Positions 7,549 to 14,787 of a stretch of DNA of 30,024 nt are shown piece by piece (positions within the stretch are counted from its first letter, which is position 1; every line of letters starts with the position of its first letter). The DNA is from JAZTYK01 sp045636925. Its GTDB lineage: Bacteria; Bacillota; Clostridia; Oscillospirales; Butyricicoccaceae. A program made the translations under genes and the position numbers. Under the pieces are notes generated by a model that was not told the DNA's origin, did not search any database, and saw only the letters and a list, made by a program, of their open reading frames with translations. The DNA lies in the NCBI GenBank assembly GCA_045636925.1, contig JAZTYK010000024.1, forward strand, positions 1-30,024, written 5' to 3'.

Positions 7549-7874
7549 TGACCAAGCGGTATCAGCAGGAAGGCGGCGCCTTGCGCGTACAGGCCAAGGC
7601 ACTACAGCTTTCGGGCCTGCAGGCGCCTCCGGGCGGCGCGACTGTGCTGCATGATGCTGTGGTGCATACGGCGCTGGCTTTATGCCAGCGCCGGGATATC
7701 CCCCCGGAAATGGAAGAACCGCTGAGTATTTTGCTGGCACAAGCCTATGAATCCGGCGTTGGACGCAGTGTGTCTAATGTAAAGCGAGGCGACACCTCCA
7801 TTACCTATGCACCCGGAGGCACAGAGCAGTGGAAAAATCTGCTTGCGCCGTTTATCCGACTGGGCACTGTGTAA
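7545..7874 (+). CDS. Head-tail connector-like protein (gp6/adaptor type)
   Basis: The 109-residue protein has a helical body (about 30-70, with VVHTALALCQRR and PLSILLAQAYESG). It ends in VSNVKRGDTSITYAPGG, resembling the short strand and loop at the end of gp6-like adaptor proteins that sit below the phage portal. Its position right after the capsid gene fits that role. The start overlaps the capsid stop (ATGATGA), with two adjacent ATG codons at 7545 and 7548 and no strong ribosome binding site, so coupling is likely. The call rests on position and weak resemblance. Confidence 0.55.
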   Translation: MMTKRYQQEGGALRVQAKALQLSGLQAPPGGATVLHDAVVHTALALCQRRDIPPEMEEPLSILLAQAYESGVGRSVSNVKRGDTSITYAPGGTEQWKNLLAPFIRLGTV

Positions 7875-7893
7875 ACAAAAGGAGGTGCTTCCC

Positions 7894-8244
7894 TTGCGAG
7901 AAGCCGATGTGATTCTTTCTACCCTAACCGATCGGGCGACTGTTTTGCGCGCCGATTCCCGGAACCCCACGGGAGTGCCCCATGCAGTCTACCGAGATTT
8001 GCCCTGCGCCCTATCCCGTACCGCCACGGTTACTGCTCCCGATCCCCATAATCCCCATGACGCGTTGGCAGAATGTGCCTTTCGTGCGACCCTGTTTCTT
8101 CCTGCACAGACTGATATCCGCGCGGGTGACCAGGCTGAGGTTTCGCGCCATGGCATGCTTTTTTCCGGGGTACTGAGCCCCGGTATCCCCTATCCCTCAC
8201 ACACCGTGGCCGTCATGCATATATGGGAGGTGAAAGCGGTATGA
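7894..8244 (+). CDS. Head-closure-like protein (XkdH/YqbH type)
   Basis: The 116-residue protein is mostly beta, with ECAFRATLFLPAQTDIRAGDQAEV and HGMLFSGVLSPGIPYPSH. These resemble the small beta-barrel stopper proteins that seal the phage head and join it to the tail. The start is a TTG at 7894, seven bases after an AAAGGAGGTG ribosome binding site; the longer open frame from 7807 would run over the previous gene. Its end overlaps the next gene by four bases. The match to the XkdH group is by size, position and sequence style only. Confidence 0.5.
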   Translation: MREADVILSTLTDRATVLRADSRNPTGVPHAVYRDLPCALSRTATVTAPDPHNPHDALAECAFRATLFLPAQTDIRAGDQAEVSRHGMLFSGVLSPGIPYPSHTVAVMHIWEVKAV

Positions 8245-8690
8245 TCGCACTGTCTGCATTGACAGAGGCATTTGCCTTATATATTCAAAAAAAGACCGGC
8301 ATCCCTGCCTACACACAGCGAATTTCTACTGCTGTCTATCCCATGTATTCCGTCTCAGCTCTGCCCCGGGAAACCACATTGATGGCCGGTGGCACTCAGC
8401 TGCTGCGTCATATTGACATATCGGTTGCCTGTTATCCTTCCCGTCAACGGCAGGAAACGGAAAGTCTGGATATGGCAGACAAGCTTTTGAGTGTTATCCC
8501 AGCCGGTTTTCCTCTGGGTTCCCGGCACTTTTCGCCCTATGCCTGCAAGTGTCTGGAAAAAGAGCAGATTCTGACACTGGAGTTTTCTCTGGAGTTCTGC
8601 GATCTGCCTGCTGAGGATACAGAATCCAGTCCTGCAACAGAGACCATGCAGAATCTGTCTCTGTCGCTGAGTTCGAATAACAAGACATAA
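8241..8690 (+). CDS. Tail-completion-like protein (XkdJ/YqbJ position)
   Basis: The 149-residue protein lies directly upstream of the tail sheath gene, where PBSX-like phages carry XkdJ-type tail terminator proteins. The segment YPMYSVSALPRETTLMAGGTQLLRHIDISVACYP fits the extended beta core of that group, and a Ser/Thr-rich acidic tail (about 128-149) follows. The ATG at 8241 overlaps the previous stop (ATGA) and follows GGGAGGTG at eight bases. Sequence alone does not prove the family; gene order carries most of the weight. Confidence 0.5.
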   Translation: MIALSALTEAFALYIQKKTGIPAYTQRISTAVYPMYSVSALPRETTLMAGGTQLLRHIDISVACYPSRQRQETESLDMADKLLSVIPAGFPLGSRHFSPYACKCLEKEQILTLEFSLEFCDLPAEDTESSPATETMQNLSLSLSSNNKT

Positions 8691-8703
8691 AGGAGGAAAT
8701 CAA

Positions 8704-9747
8704 ATGGGTTTACCCCAGATTATGATTGATTTCAAGAGTGCCGGCTCCACTGCCATCCGTCGCAGCAGCCACGGCACTGTGGCACTGCTGCTGAAAGGAA
8801 CCGGCGAAAATGTCAGCTTCCGCAGTTTTGCTCAAGCTGAAGAATCCGGACTCACCGGTCGCCCGCTGGAGTTGATGCGTCTGTGCTTTTTCGGTAACCC
8901 CGACAAAGTTGTACTGCTGTATGATAACGGAATCACTGCCGAGGCACTTTCTCAGGCAGCCGCTGCCGCACAGAGTGGTTGGTTGTGTGCCCCCGACACC
9001 GACAGCGCAGTAGTTTGCGATTTTGTCAAAACCGCGCGGGCAGCCGGCGAAGCAGTACGCGCTGTTGTGTTTGACGCAGAAACACCCGACTGCGAAGGCA
9101 TTGTAAACTTTTCTGCCCAGGACATCCGCATTCAGTTGGATGACACCGTTAAAAGTGTAAGTTGCGCCGACTATACTGCGCGCATTGCCGGCACCCTGGC
9201 AGGTCTGAGTCTGGCACGCAGCGCTACTTATCTGGCACTGCCGGAGGTCGTGGACATTCGCGATTCTGCTTCGCCCGACAGTGAAATCGCTGCTGGCAAG
9301 CTGATTCTGTTCCGCAGCAGTAGTTGTATCCGTCTGGGACGCGCTGTCACCAGTCTGGTCTCGCTGACTTCTGACAAAGGCGCCGCCTTTCAGAAAATCA
9401 AAATCGTGGAAGGCATCGACCTTATCCGCCGGGACATCCACAGGGTGTTTGAAGAGGATTATATTGGTCAGGTGCTGAACGATTACGATTCCAAGCTTCT
9501 GTTGATTACCGCCATCAACACTTATCTGCATGCGTTGGAAGGCAGTGTGCTGGATGCAGCCTGCGACAACAGTGTATCTATCGACTTTGAGGCCCAGCGT
9601 CAGTGGCTGGAAGACCAAGGTATTGACACCGATGACCTGCGTCCGGTGGATATTTTAAAAGCCAACACCGGCAGCCATGTGTTTCTCTCTGCTTCTCTGC
9701 GGTTCGCAGATGCAATGGAAGACTTGCTGCTTCGGGTAAGCATGTAA
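8704..9747 (+). CDS. Contractile tail sheath protein (XkdK/diffocin type)
   Basis: The sheath contracts around the inner tube to drive it through a target envelope. The 347-residue protein begins MGLPQIMIDFKSAGSTAIRR followed by SHGTVALLLKG, the N-terminal linker region typical of PBSX-like sheath proteins. It ends with ILKANTGSHVFLSASLRFADAMEDLLLRV, the conserved C-terminal handshake region. It is shorter than PBSX XkdK (about 466) and close to the compact sheaths of clostridial tail-like bacteriocins. AAAGGAGGAA lies just before the ATG, and the tube gene follows after 12 bases. No frameshift is seen and both linker ends are kept, so it looks able to assemble. Confidence 0.9.
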   Translation: MGLPQIMIDFKSAGSTAIRRSSHGTVALLLKGTGENVSFRSFAQAEESGLTGRPLELMRLCFFGNPDKVVLLYDNGITAEALSQAAAAAQSGWLCAPDTDSAVVCDFVKTARAAGEAVRAVVFDAETPDCEGIVNFSAQDIRIQLDDTVKSVSCADYTARIAGTLAGLSLARSATYLALPEVVDIRDSASPDSEIAAGKLILFRSSSCIRLGRAVTSLVSLTSDKGAAFQKIKIVEGIDLIRRDIHRVFEEDYIGQVLNDYDSKLLLITAINTYLHALEGSVLDAACDNSVSIDFEAQRQWLEDQGIDTDDLRPVDILKANTGSHVFLSASLRFADAMEDLLLRVSM

Positions 9748-9759
9748 AGGAGGAATATC

Positions 9760-10209
9760 ATGGCAGTGATTCAAGCCAATCGTGTGCTGTCCGGATCCTT
9801 TGCCGAACTGTGGATCGATGGTGTGCGGGTGGCAGAAGCAGAAAACATTCAGCTCTCCATTCGGTTTCAACGTACTGATGTGCAAATCGGCATGGATATT
9901 GATAGCAAAATCACCGGATTTCGAGGTGAAGGTCAGCTGCGGCTGCGGCAGGTGTTCAGCCGTTTCTTTGATGTGGTTGAACAGGCCAGGCACGGCAAGG
10001 ACCTGCGCATTACCATTACCACAGCGCTGAAAGATCCCGACAGCTTTGGCGGGCAGGAGGAACGTTATAGCGTAACGGACGTTGCCCTGACTGACCTTCC
10101 TTTGGTAAACTACACCACCGGCAAGATCAACCAGCAGACCATTCATTTTCGATTCTTGCCCGGACAGATGCGTAAGTTGGCGGGCATTGAAGAAGGTCAG
10201 GTGCAGTAA
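9760..10209 (+). CDS. Tail tube protein (XkdM type)
   Basis: Forms the inner tube inside the contractile sheath. At 149 residues it has the standard length. Diagnostic segments are NRVLSGSFAELWIDGVRVAEAENIQ near the N-terminus, then QRTDVQIGMDIDSKITGFRGEGQLRLRQVFSRF, and DVALTDLPLVNYTTGKINQQTIHFRF in the C-terminal half, as in the XkdM family. It follows the sheath with an AAAGGAGGAA ribosome binding site. Its stop overlaps the next start in a TAATG junction. Confidence 0.9.
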   Translation: MAVIQANRVLSGSFAELWIDGVRVAEAENIQLSIRFQRTDVQIGMDIDSKITGFRGEGQLRLRQVFSRFFDVVEQARHGKDLRITITTALKDPDSFGGQEERYSVTDVALTDLPLVNYTTGKINQQTIHFRFLPGQMRKLAGIEEGQVQ

Positions 10210-10886
10210 TGACAAGCCCGGAGACATGGACCCGCGCGTTGTCCCGGGCTTCCGGGACGGACACCTTTACTCTGGATTTTTCCCGGTTAGGAGTGCACGC
10301 ACAGTGCCGCAGTCTTACTGCTGCAGAAATCAGTGATGCCATGACGCTTTCTGATGAAGCGTCGGCACGGCAGCTTCTGTACCTGGCCTGTCCCAGTCTG
10401 CAGCAAGCCGGTGACGAACTGGTACAGCAGGGTATCCTGTCGAACGCGCAGGAGATCACCCTCAAGCTGCCCTATTCCGATGTATTGCAGGCAGCCTCGC
10501 TGGTCCTGCAGTACAGTGGTGCTGGCCCGGGCATGGTACGCGTTATCTCTGGGGCAGACACGGCATTGCAGCCATACGCTGAAGTCCCCGGTGAAGATGT
10601 GGAACTGGACGGTTACGCTCTGCTGCAGCAGTGGGCAGCCCAGGATCGCAAGGTAAATACTTTTGGGCATATGTCTGACAGTATACCTCACTTAGACGCC
10701 TTTTCTTCCACGCAGTCCTTGCTCCACAACTGGACATCGGAGGCCGGCCTTGCGGCCGGCAATGCAGAAGCCACCAATTCTGCTGCCGATGGATATCGGG
10801 GTCGAGCACTGTTTGATGCTGTTACGCCCGAACAAGTTGCAGAAATCATTTGTCGACGGCTTTGCGATGCTGCGGGCAATATGTAA
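10209..10886 (+). CDS. Tail assembly chaperone-like protein (XkdN type) with C-terminal extension
   Basis: Residues 1 to about 125 resemble XkdN, the assembly chaperone encoded between tube and tape-measure genes. They contain LTAAEISDAMTLSDEASARQ, LVQQGILSNAQEI and SDVLQAASLVLQYSG. At 225 residues the protein is some 80 longer than XkdN. The extra part (about 145-225) is polar and ends in a helix, TPEQVAEIICRRLCDAAGNM. No tape-measure gene follows; the LysM gene comes 20 bases later. The C-terminal helix is reminiscent of the last helix of tape-measure proteins, so a fused remnant is possible, though this is speculative. The start overlaps the tube stop (TAATG). Confidence 0.62.
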   Translation: MTSPETWTRALSRASGTDTFTLDFSRLGVHAQCRSLTAAEISDAMTLSDEASARQLLYLACPSLQQAGDELVQQGILSNAQEITLKLPYSDVLQAASLVLQYSGAGPGMVRVISGADTALQPYAEVPGEDVELDGYALLQQWAAQDRKVNTFGHMSDSIPHLDAFSSTQSLLHNWTSEAGLAAGNAEATNSAADGYRGRALFDAVTPEQVAEIICRRLCDAAGNM

Positions 10887-10906
10887 TTGGAAAAGGAGCC
10901 TGTTAT

Positions 10907-11530
10907 ATGACAGAAAAAACAAGAACCGTCATGTTGTGGTATAACCAGGATCAGGCACGCCTGACTTTTGCTGTCAATCCGCGTCAAATGCTGGTTTCAC
11001 GATCTCAAATGGTGCGGGATTTCCGCACTGTCACCGGTGACCCCGTTCGGATCTCTCAGGGGCGCGGATTACGGCAGGTAAGATTCTCCACTTTCTTACC
11101 CGGCCCTGCCTCCCGGTTTTACGAGGGCACGCCTCCGCTGACCGCTCTCGCCCTGCTGCATCACTGGCAGGATAGTCACCATGCAATCCGTCTGGTGGTA
11201 TCAAACACAGATCTGAATGGGCTGTTTCTACTCACACAGGTAGGTCAGACTTTAACTGAGGGTGACCAGGATATTGGTATCAGTTTGGAGCTGACAGAAG
11301 TAGGATGCCCCACCAACAACATTTCTGCCATCGGCAAACACAGCACCGGCCTCGCTCGCCGCCCCGACGAACGGGTGGAGCCTGGCACTTATACCGTGCA
11401 AAAGGGCGATACCTTGTGGACCATCGCACGCCGATTGTACAGTGATGGCACACGCTGGAAGGATATTGCCCATAAGAACGGCATTGCCGATCCGAAAACC
11501 TTGCAGATCGGACAGGTACTGGTATTATGA
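10907..11530 (+). CDS. LysM tail protein (XkdP type)
   Basis: Baseplate-hub associated protein; in PBSX-like tails XkdP links tube and hub. Of 207 residues, 1 to about 140 form the family-specific domain. It has FAVNPRQMLVSRSQM near its start and ISQGRGLRQVRFSTFLPG, the usual place of the ...F.SFFP motif. Residues 160-207 are a LysM domain (TYTVQKGDTLWTIARRLY, then WKDIAHKNGI and LQIGQVLVL) that can bind peptidoglycan. An open frame reaches back to 10850, but AAAGGAG before the ATG at 10907 sets the start. It overlaps the next gene by four bases. The tape-measure gene that usually precedes xkdP is absent. Confidence 0.85.
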   Translation: MTEKTRTVMLWYNQDQARLTFAVNPRQMLVSRSQMVRDFRTVTGDPVRISQGRGLRQVRFSTFLPGPASRFYEGTPPLTALALLHHWQDSHHAIRLVVSNTDLNGLFLLTQVGQTLTEGDQDIGISLELTEVGCPTNNISAIGKHSTGLARRPDERVEPGTYTVQKGDTLWTIARRLYSDGTRWKDIAHKNGIADPKTLQIGQVLVL

Positions 11531-12426
11531 CATGCATTACATGGAAAGACACAGATATTACCCATCTGGTTACACTGGTGACCGTTGAGCAATCTATGGC
11601 CGCCGCCGGACGTGAGGCTCGGATCTGCGCCCTTTACGTCCCCGAGGACCCACGGTTTACAATTCTGAATCCCGCCTGCGGTGATGCTGTAGCGATTACC
11701 GCAGAGGATCACAGCCTGTTCACCGGTTTCGTTGAACGGGTGGAATGGGACAGTCAAAGCATGCTTTTGACGATGATTTGCTTTGAGGTGTCTTCGCTTC
11801 TAGCAAAAAACGAAGTTTATCGTACGTTTTACGGTACCCCTAAAGAAATTGCAACCGCATTATGCCAAATCTGTGATTTGCCCATTAAAGATTTATGGGA
11901 CAAGCCCGGCAAGCGGTTCATCCCGCCCTCCTGCGGGCGGACACTGTTTTCGCTGCTGCGCGAAGCTTATGGCGATGACTGTGTGGTAGAAAGCAGCAAT
12001 GGCGCATTGGTGGTTCGGCAGACGGGCACAGAACAGTATCCGCTCCAAAACGAAACCATCTTTTCTCTGGAGTCTGCCCACAGCTGCGAGCATGTGGTAA
12101 CCGGTGCCGCTGTGATTTCCGCCAAGGGAAAAGAACTTGCTGTTGTGCGACAACCCCAGTGGGAATCCCTCTATGGCGTTCGCCGCCGTGTATACACACT
12201 GGCGGGAGTGCAGAATCAAGCCTTTTCTCAAGCGCAAGCACAATTAACCCCGCCTGATTACACCGGCACAATGGTGTTACCCGGTGACCCGGATATCCGC
12301 TGCGGCTCTTTTGCAATGCCGGAGCAAAGTGCTTATGGCCTGTGTCATCGGTATCTGATCCGGCGAGTGGTGCACAAATTAGAGGCCGGTGTTTTTACCA
12401 CAACGATTGGAATGGTGCGTTTATGA
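11527..12426 (+). CDS. Baseplate hub protein (XkdQ / phage late control gpD-like)
   Basis: Hub protein at the tube tip, related to gp27/gpD. The 299-residue protein has ITWKDTDITHLVTLVTVEQS at the start and LFTGFVERVEWD in the first beta domain. GTPKEIATALCQICDLPIKDL follows, then TLFSLLREAYGDDCVVESSNGALVVRQTG, the order of motifs seen in XkdQ. No extra enzymatic domain is visible. The ATG overlaps the stop of the LysM gene (ATGA), and its own stop overlaps the next start in the same way. Slightly shorter than XkdQ (about 325). Confidence 0.86.
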   Translation: MTCITWKDTDITHLVTLVTVEQSMAAAGREARICALYVPEDPRFTILNPACGDAVAITAEDHSLFTGFVERVEWDSQSMLLTMICFEVSSLLAKNEVYRTFYGTPKEIATALCQICDLPIKDLWDKPGKRFIPPSCGRTLFSLLREAYGDDCVVESSNGALVVRQTGTEQYPLQNETIFSLESAHSCEHVVTGAAVISAKGKELAVVRQPQWESLYGVRRRVYTLAGVQNQAFSQAQAQLTPPDYTGTMVLPGDPDIRCGSFAMPEQSAYGLCHRYLIRRVVHKLEAGVFTTTIGMVRL

Positions 12427-12680
12427 CAGAAAATCCTTATTATCGGCTTTTGGCGCTGATCCGCTCGCAGCAGGCAGCTGGGCAATCTCACTTTTTCACC
12501 GCCAGGCTCCAGCAATTATCTCCTCCTGTCTTTACAGCAGATGACATGCCTGTTTCCCCAGATCTTATTCCTGCAGGTCTTGTTCCGCAGGAAAGCGATT
12601 TGGGTGCAGATTTCCTTTGTCTGTATCTGGAGCATCAGGTATTGCTGCTGTTTCGCCTGGAGCATCCATCTTGGAGGTAA
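12423..12680 (+). CDS. Small baseplate protein (XkdR / DUF2577-like)
   Basis: The 85-residue product sits between the XkdQ- and XkdS-like genes, exactly where XkdR lies in PBSX. Its C-terminal half (PPVFTADDMPVSPDLIPAGLV) matches the style of the DUF2577 beta strand followed by ...LLIPE.L. The start at 12423 overlaps the previous stop (ATGA); the longer frame from 12342 would run inside xkdQ. Its stop lies two bases before the next ATG. It is shorter than XkdR (about 105), and the identification depends mainly on synteny. Confidence 0.55.
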   Translation: MTENPYYRLLALIRSQQAAGQSHFFTARLQQLSPPVFTADDMPVSPDLIPAGLVPQESDLGADFLCLYLEHQVLLLFRLEHPSWR

Positions 12681-12682
12681 AT

Positions 12683-13105
12683 ATGGCATTATTTGAACAG
12701 ACCATCGGCATCGGGCTGCCACTGCTGACCGATGTGGCCGTAGATGCCGTCACCGGACTTCCGGTAGAAGCAGACGGCCAGCTGACTCTTTTGACCGGTC
12801 AGCAGGCGCTGCGGCAATGGATTCGCTTTGCTCTGGACCCCCAGAGTCGCCGCTTTGCTTATGCTGCTCACACGGCTGCTTACGGCAACGAGCTGGAAAT
12901 GCTGATGGGTCGTCCGTGGGCTGAGGCGGAAAGCCGCCTGCCGGATATCATTCGGCAGGCATTGGGTGTGAGCCCCTACATTATCGCTATTACCGATCTT
13001 TCCGTGCGATCTGAGCAAGGAAAACTGACCGCAGACTTCACGCTGGATACGGTGTATGGCCCTATGGAATATGAAGGCGAGGCGATTTTATATGAATACC
13101 TTTGA
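12683..13105 (+). CDS. Baseplate wedge protein (XkdS / gp25-like, DUF2634)
   Basis: Joins hub to wedge and belongs to the gp25-type lysozyme-like fold without lysozyme activity. The 140-residue protein has GQQALRQWIRFALDPQSRRFAYAAHTAAYGNELEMLMGR, the conserved central block of DUF2634. It is followed by DIIRQALGVSPYIIAITDLSV and a beta end LDTVYGPMEYEG. Length equals the family norm. TTGGAGGT lies seven bases before the ATG, which fixes the start despite an open frame from 12617. The next gene overlaps its end by 14 bases. Confidence 0.86.
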   Translation: MALFEQTIGIGLPLLTDVAVDAVTGLPVEADGQLTLLTGQQALRQWIRFALDPQSRRFAYAAHTAAYGNELEMLMGRPWAEAESRLPDIIRQALGVSPYIIAITDLSVRSEQGKLTADFTLDTVYGPMEYEGEAILYEYL

Positions 13106-13883
13106 ATCAATTTTAGCTAGACTGAAGCAAAACTTTTCCGGCGAAGCCAGCACGCTGGAAGGCACGGTGACAGGTGATATTCTGCTTGCAGTCGCCAACG
13201 AACTGGCACGTATTTATTCTCAGGAACTGGCTGTCATGGAAGACAACCTCTTTCTCAGCAGTGCCTCGGGCAGATATCTGGATGCGCTGTGTGGCAATTA
13301 CGGAATCTGCCGGAATGAAAACGAAAACGATGACCATCTGCGCGCCCGTGCGTTGCAGCAAATCCGTCAGCCCGCCTTAGCCGGCAATGCCGCGCACTAT
13401 GCCGCTTGGGCCAAGGAAATCTCCGGTGTAAAAGCAGCGCGCGCCGTTGCAGGTGTTCGCGGTGCCGGAACCATTGATGTGTATTATGTGCCTGAAGTGA
13501 ATGCTCCTTCTGGGCTTTGGGAGCGTTTGCAGCAACATCTGGAGGAACAGTGTCCGCTTGGCGCCGACGTCCTTGCATTGGAAGCTATGCCCTATGATCT
13601 TACGATTGCTGCATCGGTAGATTTGAAGGAAACCGCCCTGCTGGATGAAGTCAGAGCAGCCTTTACCGCCGCACTGATGGAGTATTTTGACCGCATTGCT
13701 ATGACGGATGAAGGCAACCGTATCAGTCCCAGCCGCCTGACCGCCATGCTTTTGGACTGTGCAGGCGTACTGGATGTAAACAGTCTGACAGTCAATGGAA
13801 AAGATGTGACGCTGATTCTGGCTGATGGGAGCTATCCGCATCTGGAAATTCTGGATCTGAATTGGGTGTTGATGAATGGGTAA
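13092..13883 (+). CDS. Baseplate J-like protein (XkdT)
   Basis: Wedge component that forms the baseplate ring. The 263-residue protein starts MNTFESILARLKQNFSGEASTLEGTVTGDILLAVANELARIY. It continues with LSSASGRYLDALCGNYGICRNENENDDHLRARAL, the classic gpJ/XkdT N-terminal pattern, and IDVYYVPEVNAPSG in the middle. It is about 85 residues shorter than XkdT. The short region is the opening between the N-terminal helix and the ASGRYLD motif together with the second half. The start lies inside the previous gene, with a GGCGAGG site. It overlaps the next gene by eight bases. Confidence 0.87.
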   Translation: MNTFESILARLKQNFSGEASTLEGTVTGDILLAVANELARIYSQELAVMEDNLFLSSASGRYLDALCGNYGICRNENENDDHLRARALQQIRQPALAGNAAHYAAWAKEISGVKAARAVAGVRGAGTIDVYYVPEVNAPSGLWERLQQHLEEQCPLGADVLALEAMPYDLTIAASVDLKETALLDEVRAAFTAALMEYFDRIAMTDEGNRISPSRLTAMLLDCAGVLDVNSLTVNGKDVTLILADGSYPHLEILDLNWVLMNG

Positions 13884-14355
13884 TCTGTTGTCTTCACTTC
13901 CCCCTCGTTACAGCAATTGTGGGCAGATTACCCTGCTACTGCAGGCACTGGAGCGAGAACTGGCTCGCTTAGAAAATGCTGTGCAGGCAGTCGCCGAATG
14001 GAGCCTGATTTCACAAGCAGACGAAACCGGTCTGCAGCGCTGGGAACAGGACTTCGGTCTGTCCTATCGCCCGGATCTTACGTTGGAAAGTCGGAGAAAT
14101 GTTCTGCTTGCTGCTCTGGATCGAAACTGCAATGGCACCGCTAAGTCATTGTGCGACTATGCAGATCGTTTGGCTGGCTGCACAGGTACACTTTTGCAGC
14201 AGAACTTCGGAACTTACGCCTCGGCTTTTATCATTCCGCAAAATACTTCACTGGATTTTTACAGTCTGCAGCACTGGATTCGCAAGCGCTTACCGGTTCA
14301 CATTTCAAGTCAGTTTTCCCGGGCTACAGATAGTGTTGTTGTCGAAAATAGTTGA
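13876..14355 (+). CDS. Baseplate/tail protein (XkdU / YmfQ, DUF2313-like)
   Basis: Last gene of the tail cluster, and the position where tail-fibre attachment proteins are encoded. The 159-residue protein begins MGNLLSSLPPRYSNCGQITLLLQALERELARLE. It carries WSLISQADETGLQRWEQDFGLSYRPDLTLESRRNVLLAAL, the typical Ala/Glu/Trp-rich helical block of DUF2313. The C-terminus (LQHWIRKRLPVH) matches the closing ...I....P.H motif. It is somewhat shorter than XkdU (about 190). It overlaps XkdT by eight bases and has no clear ribosome binding site, so coupling is likely. No tail-fibre gene follows; a new promoter starts three bases before its stop. Confidence 0.8.
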   Translation: MGNLLSSLPPRYSNCGQITLLLQALERELARLENAVQAVAEWSLISQADETGLQRWEQDFGLSYRPDLTLESRRNVLLAALDRNCNGTAKSLCDYADRLAGCTGTLLQQNFGTYASAFIIPQNTSLDFYSLQHWIRKRLPVHISSQFSRATDSVVVENS

Positions 14356-14380
14356 AAACTGGAAAAAAACATGCTATGAT
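14352..14380 (+). promoter_or_regulatory. Strong predicted promoter of the small membrane protein gene
   Basis: TTGAAA (14352-14357), 17-base spacer and TATGAT (14375-14380), preceded by TGC (extended -10). The -35 overlaps the last codons of the XkdU-like gene. Confidence 0.8.
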
Positions 14381-14410
14381 GTGAGTAACTTTTTTCGGAG
14401 GTTCTTGATT

Positions 14411-14689
14411 ATGGACAAGAAAGTAACCGGCATCGTTGCATACATCACCATCATCGGCTGGGCTGTTGCCTATCTGATCGGCGATAAGGAAGGTGCCAAG
14501 TTCCACCTGAACCAGGCACTGGTTCTGGCTCTGGCTGAACTGCTGCTGGGCGTTGTTGCCAAGATTGTTCCCATTCTGGGCATTCTGGGCGTCGTGATCT
14601 TTGTTCTGTGGGTCATGGGCATTGTTGCTGCGATCCAGGGCAAGGACAAGGCCGTTCCTCTGCTGGGCGGCATCGTTCTGCTGAAATAA
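14411..14689 (+). CDS. Small membrane protein, DUF4870-like (92 aa)
   Basis: Three hydrophobic segments (about 7-23, 33-53 and 54-76) connected by short polar turns; the segment KEGAKFHLNQALVLALAELLLG places HLNQ at the boundary of the second segment. This layout (GW.VAYLIGDKEG..FHLNQALV) fits the DUF4870/Tic20-like small membrane proteins, function unknown. The start at 14411 follows TCGGAGGTTC. It has its own strong promoter and terminator, and its codons are strongly biased to a few preferred triplets (CTG, GGC, GTT), suggesting high expression. Its position next to the tail cluster may be accidental. Confidence 0.75.
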   Translation: MDKKVTGIVAYITIIGWAVAYLIGDKEGAKFHLNQALVLALAELLLGVVAKIVPILGILGVVIFVLWVMGIVAAIQGKDKAVPLLGGIVLLK

Positions 14690-14704
14690 GCATACAGCAA
14701 ACAC

Positions 14705-14737
14705 AAAAGCGGTCATGCAAACGCATGGCCGCTTTTT
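14705..14737 (+). terminator. Terminator after the small membrane protein
   Basis: Stem AAAAGCGGTCATGC / GCATGGCCGCTTTT with an AAAC loop and one G-T pair, followed by T's. Confidence 0.85.
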
Positions 14738-14787
14738 GTACATATCCCGGCTTCTTTCCGTACAGAATAGCGGGAAGAGGTGATTTT

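Noticed and set aside
6601..7740. Open frame of 379 codons on the minus strand over the capsid-like gene
   Set aside because: Antisense shadow: composition is odd, it has no ribosome binding site, and the plus-strand frame has strong family resemblance and a GGAGGTC site.
8710..9618. Minus-strand frame of 302 codons
   Set aside because: Shadow of the tail sheath gene; no ribosome binding site or recognisable motif.
10880..10910. Possible programmed frameshift linking the chaperone to the LysM gene
   Set aside because: No slippery heptamer was recognised before the stop, and the LysM gene has its own ribosome binding site.
6494..14410. Searched for att repeats, integrase and tRNA gene at the edges of the tail cluster
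   Set aside because: No direct repeats or tRNA found by eye; chromosomal-type genes abut both ends.
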